A stretch of 64,000 nt of DNA from Prosthecobacter sp. (GTDB lineage: Bacteria > Verrucomicrobiota > Verrucomicrobiia > Verrucomicrobiales > Verrucomicrobiaceae): assembly GCF_034366625.1 (NCBI RefSeq), contig NZ_JAXMIH010000006.1, forward strand, positions 1,116,001 through 1,180,000, written 5' to 3'. Of this stretch, positions 25,121-32,671 are shown piece by piece. How positions within the stretch are numbered: position 1 is the first letter of the stretch; each line of letters opens with the position of its first letter. Position numbers and translations under genes: made by a program. The notes under the pieces were generated by a model. That model had not been told where the DNA came from. It did no database searches and saw nothing but the letters and a program-made list of their open reading frames with translations.

Positions 25121-25567
25121 TTATTCTTTGGCTTGGTTGGATGGATATGTTGTTTCCCATGATTGAAGAGCCTTGCTCAGTTCGGACGATAACCTTGGAA
25201 GCATGGATTGAATTTCGATGACGGCGGACTCTCCCCAGGGAATTTCTTTGTCCAACCCTGATGCCAACTCGCAAGGCGAAATGCCATCACCTCCCCAACT
25301 AACATCAAGCGTGCTGAGCATTGGTTCCATGTCGAGATTCCGAACGCAAACCTCGATAGCCACGCAGTTTGGTTCTGGATAATCATTACCAGCACGAAAG
25401 CACTCGATATACGCATAGTGGCCCTGAAAAGCAGTCAAGCCTCCGATAGAACCATCGCGAACCTCGATAGTGAAGCTCGGATGAAGTTTGCGTAGTTCGT
25501 CAGCCAACGTGTTGAAGTACGGCAAACAAACTGACTGTAGTTCCGAAATGATTTGGTTCCTTGTCAT
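25121..25567 (-). CDS. Small protein of unknown function, atypical composition
   Basis: I place the start at the ATG complementary to 25565-25567 (MTRNQIISELQSV...), giving 148 residues; the frame upstream is the shadow of the sulfatase gene. It is a soluble acidic protein without a signal peptide. Its base composition is visibly richer in A/T than the flanking genes. It sits between a sulfatase gene (13-base gap) and the esterase gene (2-base gap) in the middle of an otherwise export-only operon. The alternation of strands and helices (FTIEVRDGSIGGLTAFQGHYAYIECFRAG) recalls small immunity-type proteins, but I cannot name a family. Confidence 0.6.
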   Translation of the reverse strand: MTRNQIISELQSVCLPYFNTLADELRKLHPSFTIEVRDGSIGGLTAFQGHYAYIECFRAGNDYPEPNCVAIEVCVRNLDMEPMLSTLDVSWGGDGISPCELASGLDKEIPWGESAVIEIQSMLPRLSSELSKALQSWETTYPSNQAKE

Positions 25568-25580
25568 TGGGCGGAGAGTT

Positions 25581-27053
25581 CTATTTCTTTGCTGCCGCGC
25601 CCTTGTTCGACTTGAAGATGACAATCGCGGCATCATTGGCCTGCTTCGCGCCGGGTGTGCTGCGGCCGTTGGCGATGCTGGCTTCGAGTTGCTGCGTGAG
25701 TTTGGCGACGATGTCGGGATGCTCGGCGCTGAGGTTTTTGGTTTCGGCGATGTCGGTGTTGAGATCGTAGAGTTGCACCGGGGGCAGGCCTTGTCTGTTC
25801 GCGTCGGCATCGCCGGGCTTTCCCCATCCGCCGGAGCCGGGACAGAGGCAGAGTTTCCAGCGGCCTTCACGCACGGCAAAGCGGCCATTGATGCTGTGGT
25901 GGACGACGCTTTGACGAAGCGATGTGCTTTCCGTGCCGAGCAGTGCAGGAAGCAGACTCACGCTGTCTTCGGCAGCGTTCTCTGGCAGCTTCAAGCCAAG
26001 GATTTCAGCGCAGGTGGCCATCAAATCGGTGTGGCAGATGAGCTTGGCGTTTTGCGAGCCTGCTTTTACCTTGCCCGGCCAGCGGACGAAGAACGGCACG
26101 CGATGTCCGCCGTCCCAGATGTCGGCCTTGTAGCCGCGAAGCCGCTCGCTGGCGAAGTGGCCCTGCTGTTCGAGTTTGCCGGTGCCAGCCTGGGGTGAGC
26201 AGCCGTTGTCGGCGGTGAAGAAAACGAACGTGTTGTTCGCGAGGCCAGCCTGATCGAGCGCGTTGAGCACATCGCCGACGATGGCATCGGTCATCATGAC
26301 GAAGTCGCCGTAGTCTCCGAGGCCGCTCTTTCCCTGCCACTCGGGGGTGGGCAGGATGGGCGTGTGCGGCGAGGTGAGCGGCAGGTAGAGAAAGAAGGGT
26401 TTTCCTTCCTTCGCATCCGCGGCGTGCTCCTGCACATAACTCACGGCACGCTTCCCGAGACGCGGCAGCATGGTGATTGGCTCGATGGTTTCGATGACAC
26501 GATCTCCCTCAATCAAGGCGGACATGGTGCGGGCATTTGAGCAGCCCCAGAACAGATCGAAGCCACGCGTCACCGGCCCGCCGATGATCTCCGCGCCGAC
26601 GGGCAGCCCGGCTCTGCCCATCCCTTTCTTTTTGTCGTTCTTGGTCGTCGCGCTCTTGGATTGAAACCCGAGATGCCACTTGCCGATGCAGGCCGTGGTG
26701 TAGCCCTGCGCCTTCAGCAAACCTGCCACCGTGAGCCGGTCGGCGGCGATGAGCGGCTCGTCATTGCCACCATCGAGCACACCCGCTTGCAAGCGTGTGC
26801 GCCACGCGTAGCGCCCCGTCAGCAAGCCGTAGCGTGTGGGTGTGCAAACGGACGATCCGCTGTGCGCATCCGTGAAGGTCATGCCCTGCGCCGCGAGCTT
26901 GTCGAGGTGCGGTGTGGCGATCTTCCCGCGCTGCGGATTCAGGCACTGCACATCGCCATAGCCGAGGTCATCGGCGAGGATGTAGAGGATGTTGGGCTTT
27001 TCGGCGAAGAGCGAAGCGCCAAGGGCGAAGAAGATGAGAATGAGGCGCTTCAT
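25581..27053 (-). CDS. Sulfatase (arylsulfatase family)
   Basis: A 490-residue exported sulfatase: signal peptide MKRLILIFFALGASLFA, Asp pair 28-29 (ILADDLGYGDVQ), formylglycine motif C70-TPTR, GKWHLGF and FTADNGCSPQAG. The DLGYGD and CTPTR-YGLLTGRYAWR pattern is the classic arylsulfatase A / N-acetylgalactosamine-6-sulfatase form. It ends in a short basic tail (NKGAAAKK). It is followed on the same strand by the small atypical gene and preceded after 12 bases by another sulfatase gene. Confidence 0.9.
   Translation of the reverse strand: MKRLILIFFALGASLFAEKPNILYILADDLGYGDVQCLNPQRGKIATPHLDKLAAQGMTFTDAHSGSSVCTPTRYGLLTGRYAWRTRLQAGVLDGGNDEPLIAADRLTVAGLLKAQGYTTACIGKWHLGFQSKSATTKNDKKKGMGRAGLPVGAEIIGGPVTRGFDLFWGCSNARTMSALIEGDRVIETIEPITMLPRLGKRAVSYVQEHAADAKEGKPFFLYLPLTSPHTPILPTPEWQGKSGLGDYGDFVMMTDAIVGDVLNALDQAGLANNTFVFFTADNGCSPQAGTGKLEQQGHFASERLRGYKADIWDGGHRVPFFVRWPGKVKAGSQNAKLICHTDLMATCAEILGLKLPENAAEDSVSLLPALLGTESTSLRQSVVHHSINGRFAVREGRWKLCLCPGSGGWGKPGDADANRQGLPPVQLYDLNTDIAETKNLSAEHPDIVAKLTQQLEASIANGRSTPGAKQANDAAIVIFKSNKGAAAKK
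27004..27030. repeat. GCGAAGAGCGAAG repeat in sulfatase leader (copy 3)
   Basis: This stretch encodes FALGASLFA in the signal peptide and is a diverged copy of the repeats at 18119-18145 and 21607-21633. Confidence 0.5.
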
Positions 27054-27065
27054 GGTGAGCGGGCA

Positions 27066-28385
27066 TCACTTGGCCTTGTTCTTCTTTTTGCCCTTCTTCG
27101 GAGTTTTGGGTGTCGCCGTCTCAAACTGGCGATCGAGTTCGGCGGGACGAGCTTCTGTGTATTGATTGAGGACGACCTGGAGTTTGGCTCTGGCGGGTTG
27201 ATCGCCAGTCAGCGGTGTTTTCTCCATGGGATCGGATTGAAGGTCATAAAGCTCGCCGGTGCGATAGAGCTTGTGGCGATGATCGAAGGCCAGCTCCTTC
27301 ACTTTGGGATCGTTTCCCTGGCGCGGCGAATACCACATGTAAATGGCCTCACGCGGCGTGCCCGTTTCACCACGGAGCTGGGGGAGAAAGCTGATGCCGT
27401 CGAGGCCCTCGGGCACCGAAGCTCCGGCGGCGGCGCAGAGAGTCGGGAGAAAGTCGGCGCAACTGACGAGGTCGCGGTTCACGCGGCCCTGCTTCATCAC
27501 GGCGGGCCAGCTTGCGATGAGAGGCACATGATGACCGCTGTGTGTGGTGCTGCCCTTGCCGCCGGGGAAGTCGGCGCCCTTGAAACGGGACGTCGCGCCC
27601 TTGCCGGTGCCGTTGTCGCCGGTGAAGAGGAGCAGCGTGTTGTCGCGGATGCCCAGCTCGCCGAGCTTTGCATCAAGACGACCGATCATCTTGTCCATGT
27701 AGGCCACCATCTCGGCGAAGTGCTTCACATCGCGCTGCTTGGCCTCGCTGCTGATCTTGGGATCCCAGTCTGCGCTGTCCGGAGTGGGCTGGTAGGGATC
27801 GTGCGTGAGGATCATCGGGTAGTAGAGGAAGAAGGGCTTCTCCTGGTGCCGCGTGACGAATTCGAGCGCGAAGTCATTGATGAGCGTGGGGCCGTAGCTG
27901 CCCTGCGGGTATTCTTTTTCCTCGCCGTTAAGTTCGAGGCCGGGATTCGCATAGCGCGGCGGGCGGCGTGTCTGCTGCCAGAGCAGCGACTCATCGAATC
28001 CGAAATGCTGCGGCGAGTCTTTCTCGCGCCCGAGCTGCCATTTGCCGCAGATGCCGGTGGCATAACCCGCTTTCTTCATGAGATGCCCAAAGGTCGTCTC
28101 TGTGCGCACGAGCGTGCCGAAGTTCAGGTAATTCCGCACGTTGTATTTGCCCGTCATGAGCTGCACACGTGTGGGTGTGCAAAGCGGCTGCGAGTGGCAG
28201 TGCTCGAAGCGCATGCCGTTCGCCGCGAGGCGGTCGAGATGCGGCGTCTGATACGATTCGCCGCCGTTCGCGGTGACGCATTCATAGCCGAAGTCATCGG
28301 CCATGATGAGGATGATGTTCGGCTGCGCCGAAAATGACGAATGTAGAATGACGAATGACGAAAGGAGGAGGGCGAGGAGCTTCAT
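27066..28385 (-). CDS. Sulfatase with Lys-rich C-terminal tail
   Basis: A 439-residue exported sulfatase: signal peptide MKLLALLLSSFVILHSSFSA, Asp pair 30-31 (MADDFGYE), formylglycine motif C69-TPTR, CGKWQLGRE in place of the more usual GKWHLG, and FTGDNGTGKGA. The His-to-Gln change in the GKWH segment is notable because that Lys/His pair lines the active site. The protein ends in a strongly basic tail (TPKTPKKGKKKNKAK). Gaps to neighbouring sulfatase genes are 12 and 24 bases. Confidence 0.88.
   Translation of the reverse strand: MKLLALLLSSFVILHSSFSAQPNIILIMADDFGYECVTANGGESYQTPHLDRLAANGMRFEHCHSQPLCTPTRVQLMTGKYNVRNYLNFGTLVRTETTFGHLMKKAGYATGICGKWQLGREKDSPQHFGFDESLLWQQTRRPPRYANPGLELNGEEKEYPQGSYGPTLINDFALEFVTRHQEKPFFLYYPMILTHDPYQPTPDSADWDPKISSEAKQRDVKHFAEMVAYMDKMIGRLDAKLGELGIRDNTLLLFTGDNGTGKGATSRFKGADFPGGKGSTTHSGHHVPLIASWPAVMKQGRVNRDLVSCADFLPTLCAAAGASVPEGLDGISFLPQLRGETGTPREAIYMWYSPRQGNDPKVKELAFDHRHKLYRTGELYDLQSDPMEKTPLTGDQPARAKLQVVLNQYTEARPAELDRQFETATPKTPKKGKKKNKAK
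28333..28364. repeat. ATGACGAA repeat in sulfatase leader
   Basis: The array aatgacgaatgtagaatg / acgaatgacgaaagg encodes SSFVILHSSFSA and nearly duplicates the array in the DUF1080 leader at 23663-23695. Confidence 0.7.
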
Positions 28386-28409
28386 GGTGTGCGGTGGGAT
28401 TGGGATTCG

Positions 28410-29867
28410 TCACTTCTTCTTCGCCTTGCCTTTGGCGGGCTTTTTGGAGCCGCGCTGATCACTTGGGAGCAAGGCACCGCCGCGTGCGTTCATCTCCGCG
28501 TCGCAGAGCGCGCGCATTTTCTTCAAAGTTTCGGCCTGCGCGGGATCGGTGGCGAGGTTCTTCAGTTCATCGCGGTCGGTTTGCAAATCATGCAGGAACT
28601 CGAAAACGGGCTGTTGGTCGAAGTAGCGCGCATAGACATAGCGCTGATCACGGATGCCTTCCCACGTCAGCGTCGGAGCGAGATCGACGTGCTCGCAGAA
28701 GAAGTGTGTGCGCCAGGGTTTGTCGCTGCCTTTGCCTTCGATCAACGTGGAGAGACTGCGCCCTTCATATGCATCGGGACGATTGACACCAGCCCAGTCG
28801 AGGAAGGTGGGAGCGAGGTCGGCATTCAGCACGAGGTCGTCGCACACTTTGCCACGCTTCTCTTGGGGCAGACGTGGATCGCAGACGATCATCGGAATGC
28901 GCAGCGCCTCCTCATAGTGCGACCATTTGCCCTGGAAGCCGCGATCTCCGAGGTAGTAGCCATTGTCGGCGGAATAGACGATGATCGTGTTGTCGGCGAG
29001 ACCAGCTTCTTTGAGCGCGGCAAGCACGCGCGAGATGGCTTTGTCGATGCCACTGATCATGCGGTAGTAGGCGCGCACGTTCGTCTCATACTTTTCCGGT
29101 GTGTCATAGCCCCAGAAGAAGCGCTCGCGGTTGATGCTGTCTTTGAGGAACTGCGGATGCGCGTCAAAGATGGCCGCATCGCCAAGGCGCGGCGGCGGAA
29201 TGCTGCGGTCCTCATACATGCCATCCACAGACGGCGGCCACGGATACAAACCAATGCCTGGACGATGATCGTTGTCTTCAGCATGAGCGGCGTTGAACCA
29301 CAGATTCAGGCAGAAGGGCTTGTCTTTTGGCTGTGACTTGATGAACTCAATGCCGCGATCACACACGATGTCGGTCTCATGGCGTTTCGAGCCATCCGGC
29401 ATGGTCTTGAAGTAGGGATTGCGGCCGATGGCCTCGTACTCGTCGTAGTGTTCCTCGGGCTTGAATCCCGGTGGCGCAATCATGTGCCACTTGCCAAAGT
29501 GCCCGGTGCGATAGCCCGCCTGTCGCAGCACCTCAGGGAACATCGTGGTCAAGGATTCCGGCAACACCTGCGGCACCGCATCGCGCTTCCCATGCGTGCG
29601 CGCCCACTGGCTGGTGAGCACGACAGCGCGGCTCACCCAGCAGACGGCGGTGGTGACATGCGCATTGCTGAAGCGCACACCATCGGCTGCGAGACGATCA
29701 ATCGTCGGCGTCTGCACGATGGGATGTCCTGCGCAGCTCAGCGTGTCGTGGCGCTGATCATCGGCGAAGAGAAAAAGGATGTTCGGACGCGGCTCTGCGG
29801 CGAATGATCCCGCGCCTGCGAGATGCAATGACGAAAGAAGGATAAGCAGGAGGCTAAGGAACTTCAT
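28410..29867 (-). CDS. Sulfatase with altered formylglycine motif (CWVSR)
   Basis: The start at 29867 gives signal peptide MKFLSLLLILLSSLHLAGAGSFAAE; the product has 485 residues. Asp pair at 36-37 (FADDQRHD), GKWHMIAP and SADNGYYLGDRGFQGKWSHYEE identify it as a sulfatase. The formylglycine motif is C76-WVSR: the central Pro or Ala of C-x-P/A-x-R is replaced by Val, and the usual following TGR is TSQ. Whether a maturase accepts this sequence is unclear. It ends in a basic tail (KKPAKGKAKKK). The 'FCEHVD' and 'RYVYARYFDQQPVFEFLHDLQTD' segments are normal for sulfatase C-terminal domains. Confidence 0.85.
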   Translation of the reverse strand: MKFLSLLLILLSSLHLAGAGSFAAEPRPNILFLFADDQRHDTLSCAGHPIVQTPTIDRLAADGVRFSNAHVTTAVCWVSRAVVLTSQWARTHGKRDAVPQVLPESLTTMFPEVLRQAGYRTGHFGKWHMIAPPGFKPEEHYDEYEAIGRNPYFKTMPDGSKRHETDIVCDRGIEFIKSQPKDKPFCLNLWFNAAHAEDNDHRPGIGLYPWPPSVDGMYEDRSIPPPRLGDAAIFDAHPQFLKDSINRERFFWGYDTPEKYETNVRAYYRMISGIDKAISRVLAALKEAGLADNTIIVYSADNGYYLGDRGFQGKWSHYEEALRIPMIVCDPRLPQEKRGKVCDDLVLNADLAPTFLDWAGVNRPDAYEGRSLSTLIEGKGSDKPWRTHFFCEHVDLAPTLTWEGIRDQRYVYARYFDQQPVFEFLHDLQTDRDELKNLATDPAQAETLKKMRALCDAEMNARGGALLPSDQRGSKKPAKGKAKKK

Positions 29868-29916
29868 GGAGTTGCTGCGAACGACTGCCGCTGCCTCCAT
29901 CTTCCACCCAAACCCG

Positions 29917-31410
29917 TTACTCCTTGGCCTTCTTCCCTTTCTTTGCCTTTGCGGCTTTGGCGGGCGGCGTGGGCAGATCATCACCGGGCTGATTTGAGTA
30001 GCGGTAGGGATCATCCAGCCGACGCATTTCGGCGAGGAGCAGCGCTTCCATCTCCTTGAGCTTGTCGGCGTGCTTCGGATCGGTGGCTAGGTTTGGCTTG
30101 CCATGCTCCGGGAGCAGTTCGTGCGGGTTTTCGGCGAGGTTGAAGAGCTGCGTTTCATTCACGCTACGATCCGGGGCCTCATAGCGGATGAGCTTCCAGT
30201 CGCCCTGCTTCACGCACCTCATGCCGGGCTTGCTGCCGCCGCTGTAAGCTCCGTAAAGCACGTCGCGGATATTTTTCGTTTTGCCTTCGAGCACGGGCTT
30301 GAAACTGAGGCCTTCGTTTGTCTCCGGCGGCGTGACACCGGCGAGATCGCAGAGCGTGGCGAGCACGTCGAGCAGGTAGATGTTGCCTTCCACGCGTGTT
30401 CCGGCGGCGATGCCGGGGCCTTTGACGATGAAGGGCACGCGCCAGGTGTGCTGGTAGAGGTTTTGTTTCCCCATGAGGCCATGGCGGCCGATCGAGATGC
30501 CATGGTCGGCGGTGTAGATGATGTAGGTGTTGTCGAGTTCGCCGGCTTCTTCGAGCTTCTTCAAGACGCGACCGATTTGAATGTCGATGTTCTCGCTGCA
30601 TGCATACTGGCGGCCGATTTCGTTGCGAATGCTGGCCTCATCACGGCGCTTCCACACGCCGCTGACGGCCACTTCGTCGCGCACGCCGGAGTCGGTGGTG
30701 TCAAAGGGGTGCTTGGCGAGATAGTTCGAGGGCAACGGTGGTTGCAGGCTGTGCAGCGAAGGCGGATTCGCTTCGTCGGTGTGATTCGTGGCACCGTACT
30801 TCGCCAGCAGCTCCGGTCTGCCATCGCGCGTGTCGTGGGGGTGCGAGAAACCGTAATAGATGAGGAAGGGCGTCGCATCCTTCGCGGCTTCGCGATCCTT
30901 CAGGTAATTCATGACTTGGTCGCCATGCCAGGTGCTTCCGCTTTCATCATCACCACCGCGTTTGGAGGCATCCTTGCGCACGGTGAAGAGCTTGTTCGCG
31001 GCCTCGTAGCTGTTTCCCATCTTGCAGGTGCGCATGGTGGCATAGCCGGCGTGATTGAAAACCGCCGGGATCGTCTGCTGCTCCAGCGCCGGTGGACTCG
31101 TCTTCGATCCCCAAGGCGCGGGCGGCAGGTGCCACACCGTGCGACCGCTCATGATCATATGGCGCGAAGGCATGCACACCGCGCCGCTGAAGGAGCCCAT
31201 GTGATAAGCTCCGTCGAAGATCATCCCCTGCGCCGCCAGCTTGTCCAAATTGGGCGTTTGGAGCGTCGATTGCGGATTGTACATCTTCAAATCAAAGGGC
31301 GACTGGTCATCCACGAGGATGAAGAGAAGGTTCGGCTTCGCCGAAAATGACGAATGAGGGATGACGAATGCCAAGAGGAGGATGAGAAACCAGATTGAGG
31401 AGTGTTTCAT
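29917..31410 (-). CDS. Sulfatase, related to the interrupted sulfatase at 16762-18168
   Basis: A 497-residue exported sulfatase: signal peptide MKHSSIWFLILLLAFVIPHSSFSA, Asp pair near 34-35 (LVDDQSPFD), formylglycine motif C79-MPSR inside YHMGSFSGAVCMPSR, and TADHGISIGRHGLMGKQNLY. The MGS-F/W-SGAVC context and the HGL-x-GKQNLY motif are shared with the broken sulfatase upstream, so the two are paralogues. The C-terminal tail is basic (AKAAKAKKGKKAKE). Its stop lies 49 bases before the next sulfatase and its start overlaps the beta-helix gene by four bases. Confidence 0.9.
   Translation of the reverse strand: MKHSSIWFLILLLAFVIPHSSFSAKPNLLFILVDDQSPFDLKMYNPQSTLQTPNLDKLAAQGMIFDGAYHMGSFSGAVCMPSRHMIMSGRTVWHLPPAPWGSKTSPPALEQQTIPAVFNHAGYATMRTCKMGNSYEAANKLFTVRKDASKRGGDDESGSTWHGDQVMNYLKDREAAKDATPFLIYYGFSHPHDTRDGRPELLAKYGATNHTDEANPPSLHSLQPPLPSNYLAKHPFDTTDSGVRDEVAVSGVWKRRDEASIRNEIGRQYACSENIDIQIGRVLKKLEEAGELDNTYIIYTADHGISIGRHGLMGKQNLYQHTWRVPFIVKGPGIAAGTRVEGNIYLLDVLATLCDLAGVTPPETNEGLSFKPVLEGKTKNIRDVLYGAYSGGSKPGMRCVKQGDWKLIRYEAPDRSVNETQLFNLAENPHELLPEHGKPNLATDPKHADKLKEMEALLLAEMRRLDDPYRYSNQPGDDLPTPPAKAAKAKKGKKAKE
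31346..31371. repeat. ATGACGAA repeat in sulfatase leader
   Basis: Units aaatgacgaatgaggg and atgacgaatgcc encode AFVIPHSSFSA of the sulfatase at 29917. Confidence 0.65.
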
Positions 31411-32669
31411 GGTGGAAGATCAGTGTTGGAAATGCCCTGTGCGCCTGCTGGGAAGAGGTTGTTGGAGAAATGCATGCCGCGTGGTGTGTTCGGGCCGCCA
31501 GCGATGATGACGGCGTATTTGTAGCGCGGTTTGCCGATGCTGTGGACGACGTTGCCGGTGATGATCACATCGGTGAGCGGCGGATCGTCCGGCTGCTGGC
31601 CGGTATCGAACTTGAAGGGCGAGCGTTCGTCGCCCCAGATCCAGTGCGCGTCACCATGGCCGAAGTCGGAGATGATGTTGTTCGCGATGATCGAGCCGCC
31701 GTCAAAGTTCTCCGCGTTCGCAGCGGCTCCAGGCATCAGGCCGATGGCCCAGAGGCTGTTTCGTGTGAACTGATTGCCCGTGATGAGCACGTTGCGGCTG
31801 CCGTGCATCGCTTTCATGCCCATGAAGGAGTTCACGATGATGTTGTTGCTCACAATGACGTGATCGGTGTGCAGGTCGATGCCCTGCGCGGCGTTTTCGA
31901 TGTGATTGCCGAGGATGCGTGTGAGGTCGCTCACCATGGGAGCGGTGACGATGATGCCGCTGCCCTGCTGCCATGCGTCGGTGTAGCTGAGGTCCCAAGT
32001 GGCTTGATTGACGATGCTGCCCTTCTCCGCGTTCTTCTTGATCCAGTCGCCCAGCTTGTGCTTCGCCTTGAGTTCGGGCGTTGGCTTCATGTTGTCTTCA
32101 GTCACACGATTGCCCTCGATCAATGTGCCGGTGCTGTAACTCACGCTGATGCCGGTGCCGTCCGTGCAGTTGAAGGCATAGCCGAGGTCTTTGTTCGCCG
32201 TGCGGTCGTCCACGCTCAAGCGCATGTAATTCCGCACCAGGCAACGGCTGATGCGGCAGTTCTGGCTTTCGCGCACGGCGATCGCACCGGCGGGGCTGCG
32301 ATTGTCTATGACCCGGACATTGTCGATGACGAGATCGCGGCATTTGATCGCCACGATGCCTTCCTGACGTGTCTCCATCTTCCCTTCAGGCCTCGTGAGC
32401 GTCAGATCACGAATCTCTGCCTCCTTCGCGTCCTCGACGACGATGACCGGCTGCTCCGCATTCTGCTGAATGATGCGACCCGGCCCAAAAAGCCCGCTGC
32501 GCTCACCACGCACACGAATCTTGTCAGTGATCACATAGTCGCCTGCGGGGACGAAGATCATCCGGTTTGGATTCGCATCCAAAGCGGCCTGGATGGACGG
32601 ATACGAGGTGACAGAAAGCTCGGCGGCAGACGCGTTGGCGAGCAGGAGGAGGGCAAGGAGATGGCGCAT
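31407..32669 (-). CDS. Right-handed beta-helix protein (pectate-lyase-like)
   Basis: The ATG at 32669 is chosen because it begins a signal peptide (MRHLLALLLLANASA) and lies two bases after the upstream stop; a GTG two codons earlier is also open. The product has 420 residues. It shows an N-terminal 'YPSIQAALDANPNRMIFVPAGDY' start as in pectate-lyase-like proteins, followed by many rungs with I-x-x-N-x-I spacing (ILGNHIENAAQGIDL, VIVSNNIIVNSFMG, VLITGNQFTRNS). This fold includes polysaccharide lyases and epimerases. It is the only candidate backbone-cleaving enzyme in the sulfatase run, but catalysis is not shown by sequence. Confidence 0.82.
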   Translation of the reverse strand: MRHLLALLLLANASAAELSVTSYPSIQAALDANPNRMIFVPAGDYVITDKIRVRGERSGLFGPGRIIQQNAEQPVIVVEDAKEAEIRDLTLTRPEGKMETRQEGIVAIKCRDLVIDNVRVIDNRSPAGAIAVRESQNCRISRCLVRNYMRLSVDDRTANKDLGYAFNCTDGTGISVSYSTGTLIEGNRVTEDNMKPTPELKAKHKLGDWIKKNAEKGSIVNQATWDLSYTDAWQQGSGIIVTAPMVSDLTRILGNHIENAAQGIDLHTDHVIVSNNIIVNSFMGMKAMHGSRNVLITGNQFTRNSLWAIGLMPGAAANAENFDGGSIIANNIISDFGHGDAHWIWGDERSPFKFDTGQQPDDPPLTDVIITGNVVHSIGKPRYKYAVIIAGGPNTPRGMHFSNNLFPAGAQGISNTDLPP

Positions 32670-32671
32670 GA

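Noticed and set aside
23663-28364. ATGACGAA arrays as CRISPR repeats
   Set aside because: Units are 7-9 bases, have no spacers and lie inside signal-peptide coding sequence.
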